Below are positions 39,948 through 53,193 of a DNA stretch of 64,000 nt, piece by piece. The stretch's first letter is position 1. Each line of letters starts with the position of its first letter. The stretch is from Rotaria sp. Silwood1. Taxonomy: Eukaryota; Rotifera; Eurotatoria; Philodinida; Philodinidae. Position numbers and translations under genes: made by a program. The DNA lies in NCBI GenBank assembly GCA_905250075.1, contig CAJNOP010000010.1, positions 3,872,895 to 3,936,894 of the forward strand, written 5' to 3'. A model generated the notes under the pieces. That model did no database searches, had not been told where the DNA came from, and saw only the letters and a program-made list of their open reading frames with translations.

Positions 39948-41072
39948 ATGAAACGTCGAAATAATGATTCTACATTATCAAATAGTATCGATAAAAATTC
40001 CGTTTTTCGTATACTAATGTATAGTACTAAAGAATACGATAAACTATCATTTGATGCTAAACTTAAAGATTTAAAACAACCTGATAAATATGAAATCAAT
40101 TATACTCAGCAACGTCTTTCAAAAGATTCTGTTAAACAAGCTTCTGGTTATACATGCATTTGTATTTTTGTTAATGATGATGGATCACGTGAAATTCTTG
40201 AAAAATTAAAACATATTGGTATTAAACTTATTCTACTACGTTGTGCTGGTTTTAATAATGTTGATTTAAAATCAGCCGAAGAATTCAGTATAGAAATTGG
40301 TTATGTCCCTAGTTATTCACCAAATGCTGTTGCTGAACATGCAGCTGCACTTGTTATGACTTTAAATCGTCGTATACATCATGCATATAATCGAGTTCGA
40401 AACGGAGATTTTCGACTTGATGGTCTTGTTGGATTTGATATGAATGGAAAAACTGTAGGAGTACTTGGTAATATATTTAATGACAAAAGTATTGATTGAA
40501 AAAGATAGAAAAAATGTTTTCTAGGTACAGGTCGTATTGGTCAATTTACTATTCGAATTTTTCGTGGTTTCGGTTGTCGAGTTGTTGCATATGATATATA
40601 TAAAATAAAAGATGAAGATCGAAATGCATTAGGTTTTGAATATGTTGAATTAGATGATATTTATGCCCAAGCTGATATTATTTCAATTCATTTACCACTT
40701 GATCATAAAACTAAACATTTAATTAATGCACAATCAATACAAAAAATGAAAAAAGGTGTTATTTTAGTAAATACATCTCGTGGTGGTCTTATTGATACAA
40801 AGGCACTTATTGATGCTCTCAAATCTGGTCAAGTAGGTGGAGCTGGTCTTGATGTATATGAATATGAACAAAAATATTTTTTCAATGATTTTTCATCAAA
40901 TATTATTGATGATGATATACTCACTCAATTGATGTCATATCCAAATGTTATTCTTACTGCTCATCAAGCTTTTCTTACACATGAAGCATTGTGTTCAATA
41001 GCTAAGGTGACTTTTGAAAATATGCATGCATTTATTACCAATGGAAAACCTTTGAACACACCAAAAATTTGA
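39948..41072 (+). CDS. D-lactate dehydrogenase, LdhA type
   Basis: NAD-dependent D-2-hydroxyacid dehydrogenase, predicted to interconvert pyruvate and D-lactate. Exons 39948-40467 and 40525-41072 give 355 aa. Motifs: LRCAGFNNVDL and SPNAVAEHAAAL in the N-terminal part, Rossmann dinucleotide loop GTGRIG, catalytic Arg in NTSRGGLID, Glu in GLDVYEYE, and active-site His in TAHQAFLTHEAL. The phrase FFNDFSSNIIDDDIL is typical of bacterial, fungal and plant LdhA rather than animal CtBP, GRHPR or PHGDH. The single 57-nt intron falls exactly inside the Rossmann motif, between the Leu-Gly and the following Thr-Gly. A phosphate-loop Asp after the beta-2 strand (VAYDIY) indicates NAD preference. Horizontal acquisition with later intron gain is inferred; compartment is probably cytosolic as no targeting signal is seen. 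Confidence 0.93.
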
Positions 41073-42069
41073 AAAAAGAATTATCTTAACTTTTCTATTC
41101 TATGATTTGTAACAAAGAAATTTCGATACATTTATTATAAAACAAGTGAGCGTGATGATAGCTTAATTGAAAAGTAGTTGGCTTGGGTGCTAGCAGTACG
41201 GCATGTAAATGTCAATGAATCGAAGATTCGCATTCATACTATTCAATATTCTCTCGATAGTTGACTATTCATCAGTTACAGCTTAAATGATCAGTCAAAC
41301 TACATGCAAAATGATCAGTCCAAACTACGAGAAATAGATGAACCTGATATATAAAACAAGGATTTTCCATTTTGAAGTGTTTTGCTGTTTCGTTGCAGAC
41401 GTGTTCTTTTGTATTTTAATTCAGTATGAGCTATTTGACTATGATATACACAAAATAATTATCTAATCAATGGCTCATGATAAAAGTGTCAAATAAACCA
41501 TTACAACAACTACTAATTGGTTTCTAATATACATTTTATCTTAAATACGATCATTATTCGAATAACAAAATATGGATGGTCAGTTTTGAAAAATCGAATC
41601 TTATATTCTTATATTTATATCGCTAGTCTTACAAGCGAAGAATTCATCTGATATCTATATCATAGAAAATATTGACACGAGTATTCAAACTTCATATAAA
41701 TACATCAGATTAGAGAGCATTCTTTTTCTGTATATACGTTAGTTTTTATCAAGGTTCATAGCGTTTGAAACACTCTGTATTGATTAGTGTTTCATAAAAG
41801 ATTTTCTTCAATCTCTGATGAGAAGAGATTTATTCAAATATACAACCAAAATAATATAAAATATCATGACAGTAACAACCTCAAGATAACAGTTAACGTA
41901 TTTTTTGAAGTTTACTCGGAAGAATACACTAATTTCTGAGCTATTCTATAAGTGCCTTTTAGTTAGTTGTTACTTTTCCTTTGTCTATTCTTTTACTAGG
42001 AATTAGATCACTTTCTATACGAGAGTATGGGTTATGGGTGTGTATTTTTCTTTTGAGTATGAACTGAAA
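41073..42069. other. Gene-free spacer
   Basis: AT-rich. At about 41146-41240 there is a weak tRNA-like pattern (A-box-like TAGCTTAATTG, B-box-like AATCGAAGATTC), reported as a finding. No gene was seen. Confidence 0.35.
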
Positions 42070-42150
42070 AGGCTAACACTCACATTCACCTACATTAGTA
42101 TCTACACCCACACTCATACCCACACCTATACTCGTACCCCACATCCTTGT
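42070..42150. repeat. Degenerate telomere-like repeat, C-rich strand
   Basis: A strip of CACTCACATTCACC, CTACACCCACACTC and ATACCCACACC, whose complement contains TGTGGGT. It pairs in inverted orientation with the G-rich strip at 43988-44081. The reverse complement of the right copy also starts AGGCT(C)ACACTCA. Confidence 0.5.
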
Positions 42151-43075
42151 TTCAAGTGGTCTATATTTGTTTATATATTTATTCTTTTATGGTATAATGG
42201 CTATCGGTAATGGCCCTTGTGTTTCTTGTGGTCCTTGCTGTTGTGAAACTGCTATATTTACATAGATGTATGACTGATGTTTTCTCTCTGTTTTTTAAGC
42301 ATATTAGTGGGTATATGTTGAATGAGTAATATTTATTTAGTCATTGATATATTCCACCTTTGTTTTAACTGAATATATATTCTTAAAGTCGCCTCTTTTT
42401 TTGTGAGAATCGACTGGTTGGACAGGTGAACTTTGAATGAACGTAGTAGTTGCATTATATGTTCAATAAATCTGGTAATTTTGATTCAAGTTATTGGTCT
42501 TGGCGGGAAAACAATGACCCTCTCTGCAAGTGAAACTATGACCAACTTTAGAGAGACTTTTCCAGAGGATTCTTCTGTGGTTCATAGGTTGATAGCATCA
42601 GGCAGGGTCTGCTCATTCAGTGGAGAGAAGTTAACAGAAGCCAAATGTAACAATGGTGATTGAATACGAGTTATTAAGTTATGAACCAGTAGCGGATCAT
42701 ATAGTGGCGAGGAAGAAATCAAAGCTGAGGCATTTTCCTTTGTTTATGATACAAAAAGGCAAACCAATGCTATACAACGAGCAAAGAGTATCCCGACGAG
42801 CTTAAACAAAATATTGCAGAATCACTATGTGAGTGTCTTTGTTTTCCACGCGTGGCAGTGTCGGGAAGCAAAGTGTCACGATATGTGTTAATTTAGACGA
42901 GAATATGAAGCCGATGTAGATGTTATTTTGAGTTAAATGTCTTTCATTCTTGTTATAGACAACCTACGTACACAATATTTAATTTAACATGTATACAATA
43001 ATCCATTTTATTAAACTATTAAGAAATGATATCAAATCATGAAATTCATCATTTCATATTAAACAATAAGCTTAT
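42151..43075. other. Unexplained patch left of the piggyBac element
   Basis: Contains a locally GC-richer stretch with a frame at about 42480-42660 (GGKTMTLSASETM... ending EAKCNNGD) that I cannot assign. It may be a transposon or transferred-gene remnant. Confidence 0.3.
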
Positions 43076-43079
43076 TTAA
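43076..43079. repeat. TTAA target site, left
   Basis: TTAA immediately outside the left CCCTTTGAGGACGG terminus, matched by TTAA at 43969-43972. This is the piggyBac target duplication. Confidence 0.85.
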
Positions 43080-43968
43080 CCCTTTGAGGACGGGTGGTCC
43101 ATTTTTGGACCACCTATTTTTCAGTAAAGAAAAAAGTGTTTATTTTACATTAAACTATTAAATATGTGAGGCCATTAAGGTCATAAACAACTGCATTTAT
43201 CATCTCATACTTTTCTTTTCTTTCTTTCTCTGTCTCGTATAAGTTCTTTTCAAATATTTCTTGTTCTTGCTGTTGAGATACAATGACGTCATACTTTTTC
43301 TCTTCTCCTCTGATCTTTTGTTTTTGAGAATATTCTCATTCATTATTGGGCGTATATATATTCTCGTTCGCATTGACGAATTTACCTTGTCCTTAAATTT
43401 GAGAAGCATATCATTTTTCCTTCTAACTTGTACTCTATTTCTTTATACCGTTTGTACCATTAAAACTAAATAAATGGAATTCTATGGAAATAATGAATTC
43501 AATGACGAGTCCTGTGATTCATCTGCCAGTGATGACACTAGCGAGAGTGACTTCGATTTCGACGAACTAGTCAATAACTTAGATGCGCTTGAACTCTGAT
43601 GATGATTTGGATGTATATGAAGAAGTACTGCATTCAATAAATGCAATTTATGTCACGCATGGTGGCTTTACCTCAATCTCTCTCAAAGACCTAACTTCAA
43701 TTTCAGTCTTTAGAACTTTTTTTTACCGAAGAAATTTTAAGTCTGATTACTGATCAAACAAACGTTTATAGAATAGGAAAGAAACAAAGTAACAAGCAGA
43801 AGAAAATCAGTAACTGCAAGGATGTGAGCAAAAAAGATTTTGTTTAAAAGATGAAAAGAATTGTTTTTTTGATAATCATAAGATTTTTATGTAGCCATTT
43901 TGATTTAAAATAAAATAAAAAGGTCGAAAACCGATTTTTCGTTTAAAAAAAATTCCGTCCTCAAAGGG
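43080..43968 (+). mobile_element. Decayed, internally deleted piggyBac element
   Basis: An 889-bp element bounded by perfect 14-bp inverted repeats (CCCTTTGAGGACGG at 43080-43093 and its complement at 43955-43968) and flanked by TTAA on both sides, the piggyBac signature. Just inside the left end is a subterminal hairpin, GGTGGTCC-ATTTTT-GGACCACC. A transposase remnant starts at ATG 43474 with an acidic, Ser/Asp-rich leader as in piggyBac N-termini. A frameshift or stop follows near 43598. A third fragment at about 43690-43800 reads LELFFTEEILSLITDQTN, the start of the DDE_Tnp_1_7 domain. The catalytic Asp-containing centre is missing. The element is therefore non-autonomous and degraded. Confidence 0.88.
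43474..43850 (+). pseudogene. piggyBac transposase fragment
   Basis: Remnant of the transposase N-terminal region. It begins with an acidic leader (SSASDDTSESDFDFDEL), stops near 43598 in the first frame, continues in another as DDDLDVYEEVL, and later shows the domain-start motif FFTEEILSLITDQTN followed by Lys-rich sequence. The order matches piggyBac transposases, in which an acidic N-terminal region precedes the DDE domain. Frame changes and the absence of the rest of the domain mean it cannot encode an active enzyme. Confidence 0.75.
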
Positions 43969-43972
43969 TTAA
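43969..43972. repeat. TTAA target site, right
   Basis: Second copy of the TTAA duplication, directly after the right terminal inverted repeat. Confidence 0.85.
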
Positions 43973-43987
43973 ATTAATTTTTTTCTA

Positions 43988-44081
43988 AGGGGTGAATGGG
44001 TGTGGATGTGGATGTAAGTGTTGGTGGCTGTGAGTATGGATGGGAAACAGGGTGTTGGTGTGAATGTAGATGAGTGTGAGC
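43988..44081. repeat. Degenerate telomere-like repeat, G-rich strand
   Basis: GGGTGTGGATGTGGATG, TGTTGGTGGCTGTGAG and GGGTGTTGGTGTG on the plus strand, in inverted orientation to 42070-42150. It resembles degenerate TGTGGG repeats, the telomeric motif reported for bdelloid rotifers. Confidence 0.45.
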
Positions 44082-44985
44082 CTAAGTTTTCTCTTCACTC
44101 GCACCCAGATCCTACTTAGAAACATGGAAAGCCATGATTTTGACTGAAATCTGAGAACTTTTTAAGAGTTAAAATATCTTCGCGCGTTTTGATAGTTTAA
44201 CATTCTGCTTGTTTAACAAACAATTAGGACAGAGTGTCATCTACTAATTTGTCGTAAAAAGATCAGCATAAAGTTTGGCAGAAATTATTATTCATATTAT
44301 GCTGATTCTGAATTATATGAATCGTAACAGATGGTGTGTGTTGTGTTACAATATATCGTTATATAGTGTATTTAGAATCGACAACTAAAAGTTCAGCGCC
44401 TTGGAAGCAAAGATCAAGGCAGTAGATCAAAACAGAAAAAACAAAGAACAAAGAAATTTGTAGCTAATAGCTTGAAAATAATGAATCAATCAATATATAC
44501 TTCATAGTGCATATGTAGATGAACGAAAAGTATCGATCATTTTTAGCGATGCTCCCACGCACCCGGAAAAACGCCCCAGACTATCCATATGTAGAACAAT
44601 ATCTATGCACCGTCGGTCCCAAGTAGTTATGGAAATTTTTTCCCGCCTGCTCATCACTACGTGGTCCCTCCTTAAATAATGGTCACCTTTCGTAATCTTC
44701 TGTCATTGTATAGAGAGTGGTCTAGAATATATTTTCATATTTGTGTATATGTTGCATTCAAAAAAACTTATCGTGTCTATACATAGAAGACTCTACACAC
44801 TATACAAAGGAAGAATATTAATGCAACAACGATTCTTGTTGTTTTTAAATAAAAGCAGTCCGATAAATTTTTGATCACTGTACGCCCAAAATGCTTCAGT
44901 CTATATTATGCTGAAATAGCGGTAATGACAAAGAAGAAAAAATGAGATTTTTTATAGGTTTAGTTTTGTATTTGCAGATATGAAA
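44082..44985. other. Gene-free spacer
   Basis: AT-rich, without a supported gene. A slightly GC-richer patch lies near 44550-44690 (GCACCCGGAAAAACGCCCCAG) but is not assignable. Confidence 0.35.
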
Positions 44986-45195
44986 TCAGTTAATTTCATA
45001 AAGATCAAGTCTGTACAATATAGTTTTTTTTTGTACTTTTGATGTAGTCAGTTGAATAGTGCAATCAATTGCATACGAATGATCACAAATAAAATCATCG
45101 ATCAATTGTTGAGTGGAATCAATAGCTTCAACAAAAAAATCGACCAATGTCTCTATCGTAAGAGGAACACTGCCATCCATTGATGCAGGTACCAT
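44986..45195 (-). CDS. Possible small hypothetical protein
   Basis: A 69-codon frame with ATG at 45195. It is acidic in its first two thirds and has no Cys pattern, signal peptide or membrane segment. No family is recognised. It lies about 410 bp downstream of the IRG-like GTPase gene on the same strand. It may be a small gene, the remnant of a larger one, or chance. The support is only length and a plausible start context. Confidence 0.3.
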   Translation of the reverse strand: MVPASMDGSVPLTIETLVDFFVEAIDSTQQLIDDFICDHSYAIDCTIQLTTSKVQKKTILYRLDLYEIN

Positions 45196-45606
45196 TATTA
45201 TAGATGATATTCGATTGACTTTGATGATTTAATCTTTTTTAATTGAAAAATCGATAATTAATGTTCTTCTAGATGGATAAAGGCAACCATGTTTATTTTC
45301 GTTTGACAGAAGATTTTTCACACTGTAAATTTTATTTAAATTCTGTTTTGTAGAAAATCAACTTTAAATAAGCTAAAACATTTTCAAAATTTTATTATAC
45401 ATTCGTCGAATTTCAAACTTTCAGAAAATGTTTAATTTTCTAAATAATAGAAATTCAATTTGATTTCCTGCAGAAAATCGAAACTTGAATATCAATAGTT
45501 TATTTTTAAGAAAGTGGAAATTAATCGTTGAATTCGTATGGGCATTCCTAGAATATCCTTCATTAAACTCTATAGCTTATTTTCTAGTTTACAGTGTACA
45601 CTAGGA

Positions 45607-48549
45607 TTATTCTCTGTCGAATTCTTGTTGATTAATAATTGCAACAATAAAATGCTCTGAAATGATCAATAGATCAGCACAAAGATTATCTAGATAGTCA
45701 CGTATTTCTTTGCCTGATGTTTTCGATGCCCATAAGCCAATAGGAATGGCCGCAACAATACCTAAACCAAGAAAACCTACACCAACGCCATAACTCAATG
45801 AACTGATAGCTAAAGTAGCGGCTATTTTTTTTCCTACTAAACCACATGCATATACTCCAGTTGGTATTGCTGATGACAGTTTTCTTGCTATAGATGAATT
45901 GGTTTTTGGTTCGCGTCCAAGATGCAGTGTTTCCGAGTATTCATTTTTATTATGAATTATACCGGTCATTGTTGTTGAGTCTGTTGTTTTTAAATAATTA
46001 AATGCATCAGATTTAAGATCCATTGGATCAATATTTAATGGATACTTGAGTAATAATGATTCAAATTCATCCACTTTTTTCATCAATTGATTATATAGGG
46101 ATGGTCTATCTTGTACTCCAAGTGCAGTACGAATACCAAAACGTGTATGAGCAAGTGCTATTTGATCTCCCCATGGAACTAATATTGCACTAACACTTGC
46201 TAGAAATTCATGGCTAATAAATGATGTAATACATCGTCGACGAAAACAAGTACCAATAATACGAGCACATGTCATAGCAGCCATCCGTTTAATACGTTCT
46301 TGTGTGTAAGATTGTTGAGCAGCATTGATCAATTGTTGACTAAGCAAATGGATATCAAATGGATGTGTTTTACTATTAATTTTATCTTTATTATTTTCTT
46401 CTGTATTTGAATAAAGAGAATTAATGAGAAAAACTTTATCTGATGATGTTTGACATATTTCAATAGCTTTTTCTCGAATGATTTCAACGACTTGTTCAGC
46501 AAATTCATTTTCTTCATTATCTTCAATTGTAATATCAGGATAATCAAGTTTTCGTCGTCTTATTTTTTCATTAAAATGTTCTTCAAATTCTATATCAACT
46601 TTCGATCGCACATACCAACATGGTCGATTCAGTCGTTCTTTAATTTCTTTTTCTAATTTACGTTCAAAACTTACTTGTTGACCAGTATATAAAATAATAT
46701 ATAAATCACAATCAGCTTTTTGGATTTGCTCAAAATACGATGCAGCTTTCACTTTGGCGCTAAAATCAGCACAACCTTCAATATCAACATAACGAATAGT
46801 TACCACTGTTTGTGTTTTAGAACATAGATGTTGTTCGTCGAATTGTAATGATCCAACAGTTGATTGACCAACTGCTGTTGGAGATAATGTTCGATTAGTA
46901 GATGTTGATATCGAGTTTTGAGTACGCAAATAATTAACTAAAGAACTTTTACCAACACTAATATTTCCAATAAAACCTACTCGAAATGGAATTAGATGCA
47001 GTAAAGAATGATTTGGATCATATAAAGACAATAGATCTTGTTCTAATGTGGCAAATAGATCATAAATTTTAGGATCATTAACTTGACTTTGTTGCCATTG
47101 TTGTACTTGTTTAGTTATTCGAGGAAAAATAGTTTCTATTTCAATTTGATCTGTTTCAGAACGTAATAATTCAGAAATAAGTATTAATCTTGAACATTGA
47201 AATGTAGCCATCTGTTCTGAAGTAGGCAATGAAGTATGTTCATTTGATGTATCATCTAATGTTTTTTTAGTTAATTCATCTTTATATTCATGCATAATAC
47301 TATCAATTTCATTATAAATATCTCGAAAATAAATAAATTTTATTTCATATTCATCAAGTGAAGTAATCATTGTTGTTGCATTTTGATGTTGATGAACATA
47401 ATATGTGTGAAATGGATGATTGATTGAATTTAAATATAAATCAGCTACTTGTTGCTGTTTTTCTTGAAGAATACTTCGTCTATAAACGATATCTTCAAGT
47501 ATATCCGTAACACATGCAATACTTTCTTTGACAGTTATAGCTTTCAATTTATTAGCATTATATATGGAAATCAAATTTGATTCAGTTATGATCAATTGTT
47601 CATTCATAGTCATCATATGTTCAATAGTTTCGTAATCAGAAGCCGATAGTTTTTCACATAAAAGAATAAAAGAAGCTGCTTCTTGTTTTGAAGACTTTTG
47701 GCAAATACTATCTCGAAGCAATTTACGATAATTATTTACAAGAGTTCGAAAAGACACTGATTGTGATATTATATTTCGTTCGCATATTCTCAATCGTGTT
47801 ATAAATGTTTCTAATTTGCCACTTAATTGATCAGCTGCAATAAGATAATATGTGCTCTTATCTGAATGAGAATCTGTCTCTGTGAGAGTTGATAAACGCA
47901 TTTTCAATGTAGTTTGCAATGTTTGTATGTGTGTTCGACGATTTTCAATTCGATGAATAGCATCAGATAAATTAGGTGCATTAAATATTGTTTCTATACG
48001 TTCTGTACTATGTGCACCATATCTTATTGTATATGGTTTCCACAAAAAAATATTTTCAAGTAAAATATTGCGTTTAGGTCGATCACCAGTCTTGTTACAA
48101 AACATACAAGTAAACTTGCGATTCTTATTCAATTCACAAATAATATCTACACATTTAACACAACATTGCACATTACAAAGTTTTTCAGTACATTCGAGTG
48201 GAAGACGATCAGGTATAATATCAAATGGACCAAAACAAACACCACAACAAGCCCATATCTATAGGAAAATAGATAGAACACATTTAGAAATATCACGAAA
48301 GTAACTTACTCGTTTGACATACACATCAAATATAGTATTATCATCTTTTAGTAAAATATCTAAATTATCAAGTCTACGATCACATTTTTCTTTTTCATCA
48401 TAATAAACAATAACAGATGATTCCTCATTGATATTATATACTTGAAAATGATCATATATATCTTTTTTCAAACCACTAATATCCTCATAGTCTTTTTTCC
48501 ATTCTTGTTGTTGAGCTAAACAATGTGCACGTATACAAAAATAGACCAT
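45607..48549 (-). CDS. RING-like and IRG-like GTPase fusion protein
   Basis: Large predicted immunity-type or membrane-remodelling GTPase. Exon 1 48549-48310 and exon 2 48258-45607 give about 963 aa. Residues 1-80 are a compact segment that could be a ubiquitin-like or PB1-like fold (inference). Residues about 84-135 hold a RING-like treble clef of Cys pairs (ACCGVC, ECTEKLC, CCVKC, CMFC). A long helical region follows to about 500. The GTPase has P-loop GNISVGKSS at 511-519, switch-1 Thr in SPTAVGQST, DIEG at about 572-575 (G3), and SKVD at about 632-635. The G4 form RSKVD matches the RTKVD of interferon-inducible IRG/IIGP proteins rather than the usual NKxD. Near the C-terminus are two hydrophobic Gly/Ala-rich stretches that could insert in membranes. 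Functions in infection are known for vertebrate IRGs; a role here is inferred. Other P-loop families such as septin or dynamin fit less well. Confidence 0.85.
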
Positions 48550-48691
48550 CTTTAATAAAATACAATTACGAATCAAATGATACTTTTCTTATCAACAAGA
48601 CAAATGCAAATATTTAGGTGAAACAAAAGTTAACTGTCTTGTTTTGTTATGTAATATAGTTTAACTGATAATGCAAAAAAATTCCAACATA

Positions 48692-48882
48692 TGTCAACTT
48701 TTTAATGTATGAAATAATGCACGAAGAAAATCTTGAATGATACTATAGGCAAAAACACCAATACAAATAATAATAATTTGTATATTTGTTTCTCGTGCAT
48801 CATATTCTTTGGCAAAACTTTTCGCCGAACCATTAATAACACCAAGACATAGACAGTCTTCTTGAAAATTATTGTTTATCAT
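48692..48882 (-). CDS. Possible 62-residue single-pass membrane protein
   Basis: A frame from ATG 48882 to a TGA at about 48692-48694. The first third is polar, and a single hydrophobic segment (IQIIIICIGVFAYSII) spans about residues 34-49, followed by FLRALF. It has no family match known to me. It sits about 145 bp upstream of the IRG-like gene on the same strand. A short membrane micro-protein is plausible; it could also be an unlinked exon. There is no splice evidence. Confidence 0.4.
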
Positions 48883-49124
48883 AGTAAATATTTATTGTTT
48901 TTTTTTTTTACAAAAACAAAATTTATTAATTTAGTGATGCATAGACTAATCTATTGGCGCGTTATATTGCTATTATAAAAAGATATTAAGAAAAACAGAC
49001 AAAAATCTGACAAAATCGATTTTGGAATAAAAACGAGATACAATTATCTAATTAAAAAAAGAAAATTTATCGACATCTATACATGTTTAAATCTGACATT
49101 GAAAATGAACATTGCAAAGTATTC

Positions 49125-49518
49125 TCAAGCATAAAAAGTTGCCGGATCAAGTTGTTGACGAAGACTTTCTGGTGGTGCTCGACAACCAACTAGATAACCG
49201 ACAAGACCAAGGCCAGCAACCAAGAGAAATATAACTAAATTAATGAAAGATTGAATAATGAGAAAAATAGAATATAGAGAGACAATATTTACATGAGAGT
49301 AGCAAAAGAACAACACCCCAAAATGGAAAAAATCCATTGAGTGTCGAATCTGGATCATATCGATTGTAACCATCTCTTACACTAGTCATAAAATCGCCTC
49401 GATCTATTTAAATACTAATAAATTAGAGATGATTTAATAAACAAAATTACTTCTTACAAGCATTAGTTTCGAATGTAAGAAACGATATTAAAGCAAAGAA
49501 ATAGATAATAACACTCAT
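49125..49518 (-). CDS. Small type I membrane protein, signal peptide plus transmembrane helix
   Basis: Three exons, 49518-49458, 49403-49293 and 49234-49125, with GT-AG borders, close to 93 aa. Residues 1-20 (MSVIIYFFALISFLTFETNA) are a signal peptide. A short lumenal or outside part (GDFMTSVRDGYNRYDPD) is followed by a hydrophobic helix (FPFWGVVLLLL, continuing across the last junction as FIFLLVAGLGLVGYLVG) and a short tail ending DPATFYA. Clean phases across two introns make this a real gene even though it is small. I do not recognise the family. Confidence 0.7.
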
Positions 49519-49576
49519 AGTTCAACCAATATCTAGAATAAAAGAAAAATATTTAAACAATGTTCTTTTTTGGATC

Positions 49577-49993
49577 TTATATAACATCTTTTAATTTATT
49601 TCTTAAATCAATAATTGACTCAATTTCATCTGATTGAATTAATAATGGATATCGATACTTTAGTTCTCCTAAAATATCAGTTCGTGGATAATTTTCATCG
49701 CCAACCTCATATTTATCAAGTAATTCTTTATTGCTCATCTCCTCATATTCAGGTAAATCAGGAAGTGGATCCAATCGTGATTTAGGATCATCAATAAGCT
49801 TGGCGATTGCATTTTCTAACCAATGCCAATATCCAGGTCTATCGTTCATCATTAATGTACATGCAACAGTAGAAAATATTTGATGATCAGGATGATCTTC
49901 TGTTTTAAGTGCACTTATAATATCACTAAGAGAATGTTTCCAATAGCCACTCGATGAAGAAGAATAAGCTAGGCAACGTTCTCGAACCGACAT
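49577..49993 (-). CDS. Hypothetical 138-residue protein
   Basis: Single-exon frame from ATG 49993 (an upstream TTG is open but unlikely). It is mostly hydrophilic and rich in Asp, Glu and Leu, with a Ser run near the start and tryptophans in GYWKH and GYWHWLE. It looks like a small folded, probably helical, soluble protein. No signal peptide or membrane segment. Codon choice matches the neighbours. The family is not recognised. Confidence 0.55.
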   Translation of the reverse strand: MSVRERCLAYSSSSSGYWKHSLSDIISALKTEDHPDHQIFSTVACTLMMNDRPGYWHWLENAIAKLIDDPKSRLDPLPDLPEYEEMSNKELLDKYEVGDENYPRTDILGELKYRYPLLIQSDEIESIIDLRNKLKDVI

Positions 49994-50790
49994 ATGCAAC
50001 AAAAAAAAAAGAATGATCTAAGAATAGAGAAAAGTTACAATAAATGTTATCTATTGAATTAATAGCAATGACTTCACCTATGTATACATCTTATCTATAG
50101 TTAGAAGGTCATATGATACTATTTTATTTTTGTTGTTTTTTCTTCAAGTACTTCCATGATTAGATCTAACATTTTCTTATGAAAGATCTATTCGATTAAC
50201 CAATCTTATTATTGAATAAATTACTTTTCTTAGTAACGAAAAAAAAGAAAAAAAAACAAACATAAATTCTTTTTTTGTATATGTATCTTTATTGATCTAA
50301 ATATTTTTCAAAAGGTTTTTTTTTTTTCTTGTTCACGCAATAATCTATTTTTATTTCCTCTCATCAGGCAAGAATACAAGCCAATAAATTCTTCAAATAA
50401 CAACGAACAATAAACGTGCCAAGAAAAAAAAAAAAAGAATAAGTTTAAATAGAAAGAGAAAAAATTCCACAACAGAAACAAAAAAAATGGGCACTTGAAG
50501 TGATCATTAGATAAATAGGATTTGTTTTACATATACTAGAACACCTTGAAGTAAGAGAATAATAAGAATGAAATAAATATAAAGTAAAAACTCGTGTACG
50601 TATACATAATATATCCATTCCATAGTATATGTGATTTTTTTTTTCGAAAAAAATTCTTTGTGAATGAGAAAGAGAGAAACAGACATATCAATCATATTTA
50701 TCTTGTTGGAATATATTTGCAAAAGACAAAGAAAAAAAGAAAAAAAAAGACAATCTTCAAGCACTCTAAATGAATATTCGTCATAAATGT
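49994..50790. other. 3' flank of the Arf gene
   Basis: AT-rich, with many A runs (A-runs on the plus strand, T-runs on the gene's strand). An open frame at 50507-50824 overlaps the last Arf exon and is a shadow. No separate gene was seen. Confidence 0.4.
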
Positions 50791-53193
<2,403 letters not shown>

